From Xanthobacteraceae bacterium (GTDB taxonomy: Bacteria; Pseudomonadota; Alphaproteobacteria; Rhizobiales; Xanthobacteraceae): a stretch of DNA of 9,442 nucleotides. Both the position numbers and the translations under genes were made by a program. This document shows positions 1 to 6,849 of this stretch, piece after piece. The notes beneath the pieces are model-generated. The model ran no database searches. It saw only the letters and a list, made by a program, of their open reading frames with translations, and was not told the origin of the DNA. The stretch spans positions 1-9,442 of the forward strand of contig JASHYD010000928.1 in assembly GCA_030043175.1 (NCBI GenBank). Direction: 5' to 3'. Positions within the stretch are counted from its first letter, which is position 1. Every line of letters begins with the position of its first letter.

Positions 1-385
1 CACTACGAGTTTACATCAAATTCGCGACGACGCGGAATACGGAACTGTCCGGTTGGTCGGTCGTGCAGCGCACAAGTTCTGAAGCGGGGTTAACCGGGCG
101 CTGTGTTGCAAATGACCGATGCTTTCATGGCCCAAGTGTCAGGTTACCTTGCTCAGATAGAGACTCGGCAGAACGTGATCCTCGCCCAATCCGGATACTG
201 GATGGTATCCCTCGGATAAAGCAGCGCACTCGATAGGCAGAAGGTCGATTAAGAGCGAGAATGTTCGTTATCGGGAGTGCTCCGCATTGATCGGCGTCAC
301 GCTACCGCAGCTCGCCTCCTCGTAGCGCAGGCCAGATCCAATAGCTTGGCAGCCATTTCCCAATGGAAAACACCACCAAACAGGA
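1..385. other. Unassigned region downstream of phnN, no supported gene
   Basis: I see no gene here that I can support. By hand count GC is about 55%, clearly below the adjoining phnN coding sequence. Plus-strand frame 3 is open from the left edge to a stop near 236, and frame 2 is open from the edge to a TGA at 80-82, but neither has a recognisable motif. Either could be the tail of a gene starting outside the window. A perfect 6-base inverted repeat (ggatac at 193-198, gtatcc at 205-210) has no T-run after it, so I do not call it a terminator. No convincing terminator for the phn operon is visible. Confidence 0.5.
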
Positions 386-1006
386 TTAGCTTACTGCTGT
401 AGCGCCCACGATCAGCCGGCCGCCCGCCCCTTCCGGCCCGCTGATTGCCGCAATAAGCATTTCTCCAGCGTCTTGCAGGTCGTCGACATTTTCAATCACC
501 GCATCAGGCGCGAGGTCGCTTTGCGGCGGCGCGCTGCGGGTGAGGCGCGCGCCGAGGACGCCGTCCGTGACGCGCCCGCGTGCCGCAAGGCGTGCCGCTA
601 GGACCTCCGCCGGTGCCGTCACGAGGACGACGCGGACGTTAGCGTAGCGGTAGCGAAGTTCCGAGATTACCGCGCGGGATACGTTGCAAACCACCGTTTT
701 GCCAGCCCGGATGTCGTCGTCCAATGTCGCGTTAACGGCGTAGTTCAATCCGTGCGCAGCCCACCAGAAGGCGAAACCGCCGGCCGCAACCGCGGCGGCG
801 AAGTCCGCGTCGGATAAGGATTCATGGTCTTCGTCGGCCGACGGCTCTCGGGTGATGATGCGGCGGGGAAACACGATGTTGGGATCGGCGCGCAGGACGT
901 TGCGGGCGAATCTCAGCAAGCTGTCCTTGCCGGCACCACTCGGGCCGGCGACAACAACCAACCGGCCAGGCCCAATCGGCATGCGAGCTGCCTCGACCCG
1001 CATCAT
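386..1006 (-). CDS. phnN: PhnN, ribose 1,5-bisphosphate phosphokinase
   Basis: Last gene of the minus-strand phn operon. PhnN phosphorylates ribose 1,5-bisphosphate with ATP to give PRPP, so the C-P lyase product can enter nucleotide metabolism; it acts in the cytoplasm. The protein has a P-loop GPSGAGKD near its N-terminus (residues 21-28 from the chosen start), a guanylate-kinase-like fold pattern, and the VFPRRIITREP segment expected after the first helix. Its length of 206 residues is close to the family norm. I chose the ATG at 1006 because it forms an ATGA overlap with the phnM stop codon (1003-1005). An in-frame upstream ATG at 1030 would add eight residues inside phnM, and an internal ATG lies just before the first strand. 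No strong Shine-Dalgarno is seen for any of them, so translation is probably coupled to phnM. Identity is secure; the exact start is less so. Confidence 0.92.
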   Translation of the reverse strand: MMRVEAARMPIGPGRLVVVAGPSGAGKDSLLRFARNVLRADPNIVFPRRIITREPSADEDHESLSDADFAAAVAAGGFAFWWAAHGLNYAVNATLDDDIRAGKTVVCNVSRAVISELRYRYANVRVVLVTAPAEVLAARLAARGRVTDGVLGARLTRSAPPQSDLAPDAVIENVDDLQDAGEMLIAAISGPEGAGGRLIVGATAVS

Positions 1007-2154
1007 ACGACGCGCCGCCCCATGCGCCATACCGAACGGACCACAGGCACCTTGTCGGTCAGACGAATCCGCACCAGATCGGCATGCTTGCCAACGGCAA
1101 TCTCGCCACGGTCGGTGAGGCCGACGGCCTCGGCGGGCGTCTTGGTGACGGTGCGCAGGGCCGCCGGAAGCTCGATCGTCGGCGCCGCCTTCGGGAGGAT
1201 CAGCGCGGCCATCAATAGGCTCGCCGGTACGTAATCCGACGACAGCACGTCGAGGACGCCCGCTTGCGCTGCCGTTGCGGTCGCGACGTTGCCAGAATGT
1301 GATCCGCCGCGGACTAGGTTAGGGGCGCCCATCAACACCCGCACGCCGCCGTCGTGAAGCGCGCGCGCGGCCTCGATGGTTGTCGGAAACTCCGCAATCG
1401 AGACGCCGTCACCAATCGACACCGCGACGTGCTCGGCGGTCGTGTCGTCGTGGCTTGCGAGTGGGGTGCCGTGCTGGCGCGCGAGTTCGACCAGTGCACG
1501 GTAATTCTCGGCTCCGTGACGGGCAGCATGTTGGTGCCGCTTCCGAAACATCGCGTCGAGTTCGACATCGGTGAGCCCACCTGACTTGCCGCGATAATAG
1601 TCGCGTAACTTGGTCTCGTCACGAAACTGCCGCTGCCCCGGAGTGTGATCCATCAGCGAAAGCAGCCGCACATCGTCGCGGCCAATCAATGCTCTCGCCT
1701 GATCAACCACGTCGGGCATCGGCACCTCGCAGCGCAGGTGCAGAAAATGGTCCGCGCGCAACATGTCGGCGGCACGCGCTGCCGCGATCGCATCGGCGAG
1801 CAGAACGGCCTCGCCGCCGATATCATCTGCGCCTTCCTCGCGCCAAACGCGCAGCGAATCAAGTACGGTCGTAATGCCGCAGACGGCGAGCTGGCCGTCA
1901 TAGGACACCACTGCCGACACTGGGTCCCAATGCACCTTGGGACGCGGCATGTAGTGCGCTTCGATGTGGTCCGTGTGAAGCTCGACAAGGCCCGGGATGA
2001 CAAGATCGCCCGCCATATCGTCGGCGCGGGTCGGCGCTCGGCCGCGGCCAAATTCCGAGATGATGCCGTTTGCGGCAACGAGCCACCCGCCTTCGATGAC
2101 CACGTCGGCCAGCACCAATCGGGCATTTGCGAGCGCCAAGTGGTCGTCCGCCAT
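1003..2154 (-). CDS. phnM: PhnM, alpha-D-ribose 1-methylphosphonate 5-triphosphate diphosphatase
   Basis: PhnM is a metal-dependent amidohydrolase-superfamily enzyme. It splits pyrophosphate from ribose 1-phosphonate 5-triphosphate and leaves the 5-phosphate that PhnJ uses. Visible landmarks are PGLVELHTD with the HxD metal ligands H60 and D62, an MPRP block, HLRCE around H139, the PhnM-typical SLMDHTPGQRQF at about 166-177, ASHDD around H235, AEFPTT, GAPNLVRGGSHSGN, and a late SSDY aspartate near 307. At 383 residues it has the normal family length and keeps every conserved block I know from the E. coli protein, so it should be the active canonical enzyme. It starts 3 bases after phnL stops and overlaps phnN by 4 bases. 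A second, more divergent member of the same family lies at 7618-8778. Confidence 0.95.
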   Translation of the reverse strand: MADDHLALANARLVLADVVIEGGWLVAANGIISEFGRGRAPTRADDMAGDLVIPGLVELHTDHIEAHYMPRPKVHWDPVSAVVSYDGQLAVCGITTVLDSLRVWREEGADDIGGEAVLLADAIAAARAADMLRADHFLHLRCEVPMPDVVDQARALIGRDDVRLLSLMDHTPGQRQFRDETKLRDYYRGKSGGLTDVELDAMFRKRHQHAARHGAENYRALVELARQHGTPLASHDDTTAEHVAVSIGDGVSIAEFPTTIEAARALHDGGVRVLMGAPNLVRGGSHSGNVATATAAQAGVLDVLSSDYVPASLLMAALILPKAAPTIELPAALRTVTKTPAEAVGLTDRGEIAVGKHADLVRIRLTDKVPVVRSVWRMGRRVV

Positions 2155-2157
2155 GGT

Positions 2158-2850
2158 TCAGGCCGCCGCAAAGCGCGTGACATCGACGATTTGGTCGGCA
2201 AGCGCATCGCGAACTTCCTTCTCGTGGATGATCGCTACAACGGCCACGCCACACCGCTTCTTTTCCGCGACGAGGTCGATCACTGCGGCACGATTTTCGC
2301 TGTCAAGCGAGGCCGTCGGCTCGTCCAGTAGCAGCACAGGGCGGTCGGAGAGGAATCCCCTAGCGATGTTCACCCGCTGCTGCTCGCCGCCAGAAAAGGT
2401 CGCGGGCGGCACCGCCATCAACCGATCTGGGATGTTGAGCCGCCGCAGCAGAGCCCCCGCGCGCGTGCGAGCTTCGTCGGGCTCGGCACGCTCTAGTGTT
2501 TGTGCCACCACATCGATGGTCGCGACCCGCGGGACGGTGCGCAGAAACTGGCTGACATAGGACATGGCGCGCTGCCTCATCGCGATAATGCTTCGCGGTG
2601 GTGCCGCCGCGATGTCGACGATATGGTCGCCGTCCCGGATCAGAATACGGCCGCTGTCGCAGCGATAGCCGCCGAAGATCATCTTCAGGATCGATGATTT
2701 TCCGCAGCCAGACGGCCCCGCGAGCGCGACGCACTCGCCAGGCTCCACCACGAAATTGACGCCGGCAACGACGGGTAGATGAAGTCCACCTTGCAGATGC
2801 AGTGTGAAAGACTTCTTTACATCAACGAGATCGAGCGCATGCATCGTCAT
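2158..2850 (-). CDS. phnL: PhnL, ABC-type ATPase subunit of the C-P lyase system
   Basis: PhnL is an ABC ATPase with no membrane partner. In E. coli it is needed with PhnG, PhnH and PhnI to make the ribose 1-phosphonate triphosphate, and it docks through PhnK on the core complex. The sequence shows Walker A GPSGCGKSS, a Q-loop glutamine in YVSQ, the signature FSGGEQQRVNIARG, Walker B LLLDEPTASLD and a switch histidine in AIIHE, so it looks catalytically complete. I place the start at the ATG at 2850, one base after the phnK stop, giving 230 residues. The frame stays open upstream to 2907, but those 19 extra residues lie inside phnK and do not resemble the family N-terminus. phnM follows after 3 bases. 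Confidence 0.94.
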   Translation of the reverse strand: MTMHALDLVDVKKSFTLHLQGGLHLPVVAGVNFVVEPGECVALAGPSGCGKSSILKMIFGGYRCDSGRILIRDGDHIVDIAAAPPRSIIAMRQRAMSYVSQFLRTVPRVATIDVVAQTLERAEPDEARTRAGALLRRLNIPDRLMAVPPATFSGGEQQRVNIARGFLSDRPVLLLDEPTASLDSENRAAVIDLVAEKKRCGVAVVAIIHEKEVRDALADQIVDVTRFAAA

Positions 2851-2851
2851 C

Positions 2852-3637
2852 TCAAGCAGGAAGGATCGAGGACACCAGCAACTGGGTGTAGGGTTCGCGG
2901 GGGTCATCGAGGACTTGGTCGGTAAGCCCCGATTCGATTGCGCTACCGCCCTTCATGACAATGATCTGTTGCGATAACAGCCGTGCGACAGCAAGATCGT
3001 GGGTGACGATGACGGCGGCGAGACGCAATTCTCGAACCAGCCCGCGGATGAGATCCAGAAGACGCGCTTGGACCGAGACATCGAGACCGCCGGTCGGCTC
3101 ATCCATGAAGATGAGGCGCGGATTGGTAACGAGATTGCGGGCGATCTGCAGGCGTTGGCGCATGCCGCCCGAGTAGGTCGTTGGGGCGTCATCGATACGA
3201 TCGGACGCAATCTCGACGCGATCGAACCAATCCTTCGCAACGCCTCGGATGCGGCCGTAATGTCGCCATCCCAAGGCCATCAACCGCTCGCCCACGTTGG
3301 CGCCGCCCGACACGGCCATGCGTAGGCCAAATGCGGGCTCTTGATGTACGTAGCCCCAGTCGGTGCGAAACAGGAAGCGACGTTCCGCTTCGCCCAGCGA
3401 GGCGAGGTCGCGCATGATGCCATCGCGCATGCGATAAAAGACATGGCCGGCTGAAGGCACGAGCTGGGTGGATAGAAGTTGCAGCAGGGTCGTCTTGCCG
3501 GAGCCCGATTCGCCAACCACAGCCATCACTTCGCCAGGGTATAGCTCGAATGAGATGTCGCGGCAGCCAATTTGCAGGCCATACCGTTTGGTCAGCGCCT
3601 CTGCTCGCAGCAGAGGATGGTCCTCTGCATCGATCAT
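2852..3637 (-). CDS. phnK: PhnK, ABC-type ATPase bound to the C-P lyase core
   Basis: PhnK is an ABC ATPase that binds the PhnGHIJ core; published structural work shows a PhnK dimer on the complex with PhnL stacked on it, helping remodel the core for turnover. Seen here are Walker A GESGSGKTT (around residues 42-50), Q-loop YVHQEP, signature YSGGMRQRLQIARN, Walker B LIFMDEPTGGLD, the switch histidine in IVTHDL, and a C-terminal tail resembling oligopeptide-transporter ATPases (DDPREPYTQLL). The 261-residue length is typical. A 15-base gap separates it from phnJ, the largest gap in the operon, and the phnL start follows one base after its stop. Oligopeptide or nickel importer ATPases are the closest relatives, but the C-P lyase context decides the call. 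Confidence 0.95.
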   Translation of the reverse strand: MIDAEDHPLLRAEALTKRYGLQIGCRDISFELYPGEVMAVVGESGSGKTTLLQLLSTQLVPSAGHVFYRMRDGIMRDLASLGEAERRFLFRTDWGYVHQEPAFGLRMAVSGGANVGERLMALGWRHYGRIRGVAKDWFDRVEIASDRIDDAPTTYSGGMRQRLQIARNLVTNPRLIFMDEPTGGLDVSVQARLLDLIRGLVRELRLAAVIVTHDLAVARLLSQQIIVMKGGSAIESGLTDQVLDDPREPYTQLLVSSILPA

Positions 3638-3652
3638 AGCGCTCGCCCGCCA

Positions 3653-4534
3653 TCAAGTCGCAGCCGCTTCCTCCCCCCACTGGCGAGAAGAATCGCTGGG
3701 CCCCTGCGTGCACCGTGTGGTGCAATGGTCGGTATCGGAGCACACGAACATACGGGAGCCGCGGTCATCGGTGATCACCTCGTCGAGATAGCTGTCCCTG
3801 GCGCCGCACAGCGCGCAAGTGCCGTTGAACCGGTACGGAGCGAACGGATGGTCCTCGAAATCGAGCGACACCACCTGAGTGTAGGGTGGAATGGCGTAGA
3901 TGCGCTTCTCGCGCCCCGCGCCGAACAGTTGCAAGGCCGGGCAATCGTTCATTTTCGGATTGTCGAATTTGGGTGTCGGCGAGGGGTCCGCGACATAACG
4001 GCCGTCAACTTTGACCGGATAGGCATAGCTGGTAGCGATCTCGCCATGACGGCTGATGTCCTCGTAGAGCTTCACGTGCATCAGCCCGTATTCCTGCAGG
4101 GCGTGCATGCGGCGCGTTTCGGTCTCGCGCGGCTCGAGAAAACGCAACGGCTCCGGGATCGGCACCTGGAACACCAGAGTCTGGCCCTCGTGAAGGGCCG
4201 TCTCGGGAATGCGGTGGCGAGTCTGAATCACGGTCGCGTCGACGGTTGCGGTGGTTGTACGCACGCCCGCAGTCTTTACGAAAAACTTCCGGATCGACAC
4301 CGCATTGGTGGTGTCGTCGGAGCCTTGGTCGATCACCTTGAGGACGTCCCCCGGTCCGAGGATCGCGGCCGTGACCTGCACACCTCCAGTGCCCCAACCG
4401 TAAGGCATCGGCATCTCGCGGCTCGCGAACGGCACCTGATAACCGGGTATCGCGATCGCCTTGAGGACGGCGCGTCGGATCATCCGCTTGGTCTGCTCGT
4501 CGAGATACGCGAAATTGTAAGCGGGTCCGCTCAT
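3653..4534 (-). CDS. phnJ: PhnJ, radical-SAM carbon-phosphorus lyase
   Basis: PhnJ is the catalytic heart of the pathway. It uses S-adenosylmethionine and a [4Fe-4S] cluster to cut the C-P bond of ribose 1-phosphonate 5-phosphate, releasing the alkane and 5-phosphoribosyl 1,2-cyclic phosphate. It departs from the usual CxxxCxxC radical-SAM motif by using CxxC-x21-C. Here that is C240, C243 and C265, followed by C271, which matches the catalytic thiyl cysteine (C272 in E. coli). The glycine proposed to carry a glycyl radical is G31 in AIPGYQVPF, followed by REMPMPYGWGTGG. All catalytic residues are therefore intact. The 293-residue length is normal. An extra cysteine (C275) lies close to the catalytic one. 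The start overlaps the phnI stop as ATGA and has a strong GGAGG at 4542-4546, 7 bases upstream. Confidence 0.98.
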   Translation of the reverse strand: MSGPAYNFAYLDEQTKRMIRRAVLKAIAIPGYQVPFASREMPMPYGWGTGGVQVTAAILGPGDVLKVIDQGSDDTTNAVSIRKFFVKTAGVRTTTATVDATVIQTRHRIPETALHEGQTLVFQVPIPEPLRFLEPRETETRRMHALQEYGLMHVKLYEDISRHGEIATSYAYPVKVDGRYVADPSPTPKFDNPKMNDCPALQLFGAGREKRIYAIPPYTQVVSLDFEDHPFAPYRFNGTCALCGARDSYLDEVITDDRGSRMFVCSDTDHCTTRCTQGPSDSSRQWGEEAAAT

Positions 4535-5727
4535 TCCGCCGCCTCCGCGGTTTCCTTGCCGCCCCCATTTGAAGCGGCGACAAAACTCTCGCGAAGTCGC
4601 CGCACCAGTCCGAGCTCGGATTGGAAATCAACATAGTGCGGCAACTTCAAATGCTCCACGAACCCCGTGGCCTGAACATTATCGGAATGCGACAGCACGA
4701 ATTCCTGGTCCTGGGCCGGTGCCTTGATCTCCTCGCCTAGTTCCTGAGCCCGCAATGCACGATCAACCAGGGCCATTGCGATCGCCTTACGCTCGCCTTG
4801 TCCGAATGCGAGGCCATAGCCGCGGGTAAAGCGCGGGGCTTTCGTCGCCGTGCCCCTGAACTGGTTGATCGATTGGCATTCCGTAACAGCAACGCGCCCC
4901 AGTGGTATGGCGAAACCCACCTCCTCCGACAACATCTCCACTTGAACCTCGCCGAACCGGATTTCTCCCGCGAACGGATGGGTGCGGCCGTAACCACGCT
5001 GGGTTGAGTAGCCGAGCGCCAGTAGGAATCCCTCATCGCCGCGCGCGAGATTTTGGAGCCGTACATCGCGGCCGGCCGGAAAAGAGAGCGGTTCACGCGT
5101 GAGGTCGCCGGCTCGTGCTTGCGCGACGGGCGACGGCTCGATCAGATCGTCATTCGCGAGGAGGTCGGTGACGCGAGGAAAAGCGGTGACCTCGGGGGGA
5201 GCGTGTGCCGGCGCCCCATCCGGCAACCCTCCGCCGCAGGCGGAGGGGGATGAAGTCATGTCTTCCCCGCCGGGCGCTGTCCGCTGCGCTTCGGCGGGAG
5301 GTGAGGTAAGCTCGGTTGCGCGCCTGCCCAGTCCATGATCAAGCAGGCGGTACGTATAATCAAATGTTGGTCCTAGCACCTGGCCGCCCGGTAAATCCTT
5401 GAAGGTTGCGGAAATCCGTCGCCTGATGTCCATCGCGGCAGTGTCGATCGGCGCGGCGGAGCCGAACCGCGGCAGGGTGGTGCGGTAGGCGCGCACCAGA
5501 AAGATCGCCTCGAACAGATCGCCGCGCGCCTGTTTGATGGCAAGTGCCGCGAGTTCGCGATCATAGAGCGAGCCTTCGCTCATCACCCGATCAACGGCGA
5601 GGGTGAGCTGTTCGGAAATCTGGTCGACTCCGAGTTCCGGTACCGACGGGTCACCCCGGCGGACACTCGCCAGCAGCCCATGGGCGTTCTCTATGGCACT
5701 TTCCCCGCCCTTGACCGCCACGTACAT
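4531..5727 (-). CDS. phnI: PhnI, nucleosidase subunit of the C-P lyase core, with an in-frame insertion
   Basis: PhnI is a purine nucleosidase which, with PhnG, PhnH and PhnL, replaces adenine of ATP by a phosphonate. Strong family blocks are MYVAVKGGESAIENAH at the N-terminus, ELAALAIKQA, FLVRAYRTTLPR, GPTFDYTYRLLD, LARGDEGFLLALGYSTQRGYGR, HPFAGEIR, FTRGYGLAFG, AMALVDRAL and HLKLPHYVDFQ. H359 and H364 in the last block match the zinc-site histidines of the E. coli core. The start is ATG 5727, overlapping the phnH stop by one base, with GGAG at 5736-5739. A 62-residue upstream extension to 5913 is open only because it lies in phnH. At 398 residues it is longer than the roughly 354-residue E. 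coli protein. The excess is a low-complexity loop of Pro, Gly, Ala and Ser at about 140-180 plus a C-terminal tail. The loop is encoded by palindromic DNA and is probably an inserted repeat. Confidence 0.96.
   Translation of the reverse strand: MYVAVKGGESAIENAHGLLASVRRGDPSVPELGVDQISEQLTLAVDRVMSEGSLYDRELAALAIKQARGDLFEAIFLVRAYRTTLPRFGSAAPIDTAAMDIRRRISATFKDLPGGQVLGPTFDYTYRLLDHGLGRRATELTSPPAEAQRTAPGGEDMTSSPSACGGGLPDGAPAHAPPEVTAFPRVTDLLANDDLIEPSPVAQARAGDLTREPLSFPAGRDVRLQNLARGDEGFLLALGYSTQRGYGRTHPFAGEIRFGEVQVEMLSEEVGFAIPLGRVAVTECQSINQFRGTATKAPRFTRGYGLAFGQGERKAIAMALVDRALRAQELGEEIKAPAQDQEFVLSHSDNVQATGFVEHLKLPHYVDFQSELGLVRRLRESFVAASNGGGKETAEAAE
5223..5308. repeat. Palindromic repeat-like element inside phnI
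   Basis: Perfect inverted repeat CCCTCCGCC (5227-5235) and GGCGGAGGG (5239-5247) with a 3-base loop, then a second stem made by CCCGCCG (5266-5272) and CGGCGGG (5292-5298). Between them, gaag (5252-5255) and cttc (5262-5265) flank a catg centre. This dense nested palindromy lies exactly where PhnI has extra residues relative to the E. coli protein. The peptide it encodes (about residues 141-169) is rich in Ser, Pro, Gly and Ala with no conserved PhnI residues. I infer a small palindromic repeat that inserted in frame. The edges are approximate and no target-site duplication was identified. Confidence 0.55.
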
Positions 5728-6320
5728 CAGCACTGCTCCATCGCGACATGCACCGAACGCGGAAGCGCTGCCAGCATTGTGCTGGTCGCTAAAATGATAT
5801 CGAGGCCGCGTGGAAACAGGGCGCGATTGGCGCGCATGCGGGCCACGAAATCTGCTGGCAATGGCGAGGCGAACAGCACTCGGCGGTCCCTGATTCCGGG
5901 GCCGGACAGCCAAAAACCGCCGCTGTCAGACAGGCGCTCGATCTGCAGCACCAGCGTCGCGGTGCGATCAGGATATTCCATGCTGCCCTGGGAGAAGGCT
6001 TCGAACTGCGGCATCCGTGGCGGATCGCCTATGATCCCGAACGCTGCCTGATGCGGATCGTCCGTGAGTGGCGCGCCGGTGTGGAACCTCAGCCAAGGCA
6101 CGACCTCAGGCGATTGCGCCAATGCCGGATCAAGCCATACCGGCGTCTCGTAGTCGAGCAGCGTAAGCGCTACCGCCCCGGCTGCGGGTCCGAGAGGTTG
6201 CGGTGTCCGCGCCAGCCCGCCGATCGAGACTATGCTGCCAGGATGCGCCATGGCGTCCATGACGGCGCGAAACACCGCTTGACTTGCATGCACGGGATCC
6301 GCGAAGGCTGGCGCCAACAC
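5727..6320 (-). CDS. phnH: PhnH, C-P lyase core complex subunit
   Basis: PhnH is a non-catalytic or accessory subunit of the PhnGHIJ core, structurally related to a pyridoxal-phosphate transferase fold but without the cofactor site. It is required for forming ribose 1-phosphonate triphosphate. The sequence carries typical blocks: FRAVMDAMAHPG at 17-28, a LTLLDYETPVWLD segment, ALTLLD/LRFHTG, EAFSQGSMEYPDRTATLVLQIE, and GFWLSGPGI. Its 197 residues match the family. The start codon is GTG at 6320, supported by GAGGA at 6328-6332 seven bases upstream. phnG ends 3 bases earlier, and its own stop overlaps the phnI start by one base. Such tight coupling fits a fixed-stoichiometry complex. Confidence 0.95.
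   Translation of the reverse strand: MLAPAFADPVHASQAVFRAVMDAMAHPGSIVSIGGLARTPQPLGPAAGAVALTLLDYETPVWLDPALAQSPEVVPWLRFHTGAPLTDDPHQAAFGIIGDPPRMPQFEAFSQGSMEYPDRTATLVLQIERLSDSGGFWLSGPGIRDRRVLFASPLPADFVARMRANRALFPRGLDIILATSTMLAALPRSVHVAMEQC
5736..5739 (-). promoter_or_regulatory. Ribosome binding site of phnI (GGAG)
   Basis: GGAG on the minus strand, 8 bases before the ATG at 5727. It supports the short PhnI start (MYVAVKGG) over the upstream in-frame start at 5913. Confidence 0.7.
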
Positions 6321-6323
6321 GGC

Positions 6324-6791
6324 TCAATCCTCGCCCCGAACCAGCGCGAAGAAATCGACGCGGGTTGCGGCAGTCTGCGCGCGCTGGCGTGCACGTTCGC
6401 TTTCTCGCCGAGCCCTGATGGGGGCAAGGACGTTACGCTCTACTGGGTCGCGCGTTACAGGATTCTGCCACAGCGCGTCACATAGCGCCGCGAGCCGTGC
6501 CCTTTGGTGGTCCCGTCCCAACACACAAGAAAAGCCGACTTCGCCAGATGGGATGCGCACCGTCGCACGAGTGACCGTTGCCTCGCCGAGGTTGAAAGCG
6601 GCGCCATCGCCGCCAATGCGGCCCTGCAGCATCACCAGCCCGGTCTCGACCGGGCGCAACTCCACGTGATCGATATCGTTACCGAGCGCCGCAAGCCCAC
6701 ACGCGATTTCGCTCGCCCGCGCGTCCGCGAGTGTCGCCATCGCGACACGCCGAGCGGCAACATTATCAGGCTGGGCAATTTCCTTTCCCAT
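6324..6791 (-). CDS. phnG: PhnG, C-P lyase core complex subunit
   Basis: First gene of the minus-strand operon. PhnG is a small subunit that packs with PhnI in the core C-P lyase complex and is needed for purine displacement from ATP. Recognisable parts are a helical N-terminus RRVAMATLADARASEIA, VELRPVETGLVMLQGRIGGDGAAFNLGEATVTRATVRI (read in two stretches around residues 45-82), then GEVGFSCVLGRDHQRARLAALCDAL and a charged C-terminus. The length of 155 residues is normal. The frame can be extended to a TTG at 6797, but AGAGGA at 6800-6805 sits 8 bases from ATG 6791 and only 2 from the TTG, so the ATG is the better start. The operon promoter and an operator-like palindrome lie directly upstream. 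Confidence 0.95.
   Translation of the reverse strand: MGKEIAQPDNVAARRVAMATLADARASEIACGLAALGNDIDHVELRPVETGLVMLQGRIGGDGAAFNLGEATVTRATVRIPSGEVGFSCVLGRDHQRARLAALCDALWQNPVTRDPVERNVLAPIRARRESERARQRAQTAATRVDFFALVRGED
6328..6332 (-). promoter_or_regulatory. Ribosome binding site of phnH (GAGGA before a GTG start)
   Basis: GAGGA on the minus strand with a 7-base spacer to the GTG at 6320. It lies within the last codons of phnG and decides the non-ATG start of phnH. Confidence 0.7.
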
Positions 6792-6799
6792 CGGCAAAT

Positions 6800-6805
6800 T
6801 CCTCT
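6800..6805 (-). promoter_or_regulatory. Ribosome binding site of phnG (AGAGGA)
   Basis: AGAGGA on the minus strand, 8 bases before ATG 6791. It settles the start against the in-frame TTG at 6797. Confidence 0.75.
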
Positions 6806-6810
6806 TGTCA

Positions 6811-6834
6811 AGTTGTCTGACATATTAGACAACT
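6811..6834. promoter_or_regulatory. Probable PhnF operator, perfect 8-base inverted repeat
   Basis: AGTTGTCT (6811-6818) and AGACAACT (6827-6834) form a perfect inverted repeat with an 8-base spacer, in the intergenic space between the divergent phnG and phnF. GntR/HutC-type regulators bind such palindromes as dimers, often with GT and AC inner contacts. The site covers the predicted phnG -10 box and ends on the base before the phnF ATG at 6835. I infer that PhnF represses the lyase operon and itself from here. Confidence 0.65.
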
Positions 6835-6849
6835 ATGACGAGGCGTCAA
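6822..6849 (-). promoter_or_regulatory. Putative sigma-70-type promoter of the phnGHIJKLMN operon
   Basis: On the minus strand TTGACG (6849-6844, one mismatch to TTGACA) is followed after 16 bases by TAATAT (6827-6822, close to TATAAT). Transcription would start near 6815, giving a leader of about 24 bases to the phnG ATG. The -35 box lies inside the proposed phnF reading frame if phnF starts at 6835. The -10 box lies inside the inverted repeat at 6811-6834, so a bound repressor would block RNA polymerase. Predicted by eye only. Confidence 0.5.

Noticed and set aside
97..113. IS6-family-like terminal sequence (GGCGCTGTGTTGCAAAT)
   Set aside because: It differs from the known ends by a substitution and a two-base insertion, and there is no transposase or second inverted end in the window.
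193..210. Possible terminator hairpin (ggatac/gtatcc)
   Set aside because: The stem is only 6 bases and not GC-rich, no T-run follows on either strand, and it lies about 180 bases from the phnN stop.
1645..2331. 228-codon plus-strand open frame opposite phnM and phnL
   Set aside because: Shadow of two well-supported genes, no family motifs, composition matches reverse-complement reading.
2851..2907. Longer PhnL start at 2907
   Set aside because: The extra 19 residues are coded inside phnK and do not look like an ABC ATPase N-terminus; ATG 2850 follows the phnK stop by one base.
3572..4636. Long open frame (354 codons) on the plus strand opposite phnJ
   Set aside because: It lies antisense to the highly conserved phnJ and phnI end and has no recognisable domain. 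High GC at third codon positions produces such open shadows.
5728..5913. N-terminal extension of PhnI by 62 residues
   Set aside because: It overlaps conserved phnH coding sequence, is Arg/Pro-rich without conservation, and the family N-terminus MYVAVKGG with its own ribosome binding site begins at 5727.
6805..6819. Possible Pho box with TTGTCA and TTGTCT repeats upstream of phnG
   Set aside because: The two half-sites are 9 bases apart rather than the 11 expected for PhoB direct repeats, and TTGTCT is better explained as one arm of the palindrome.
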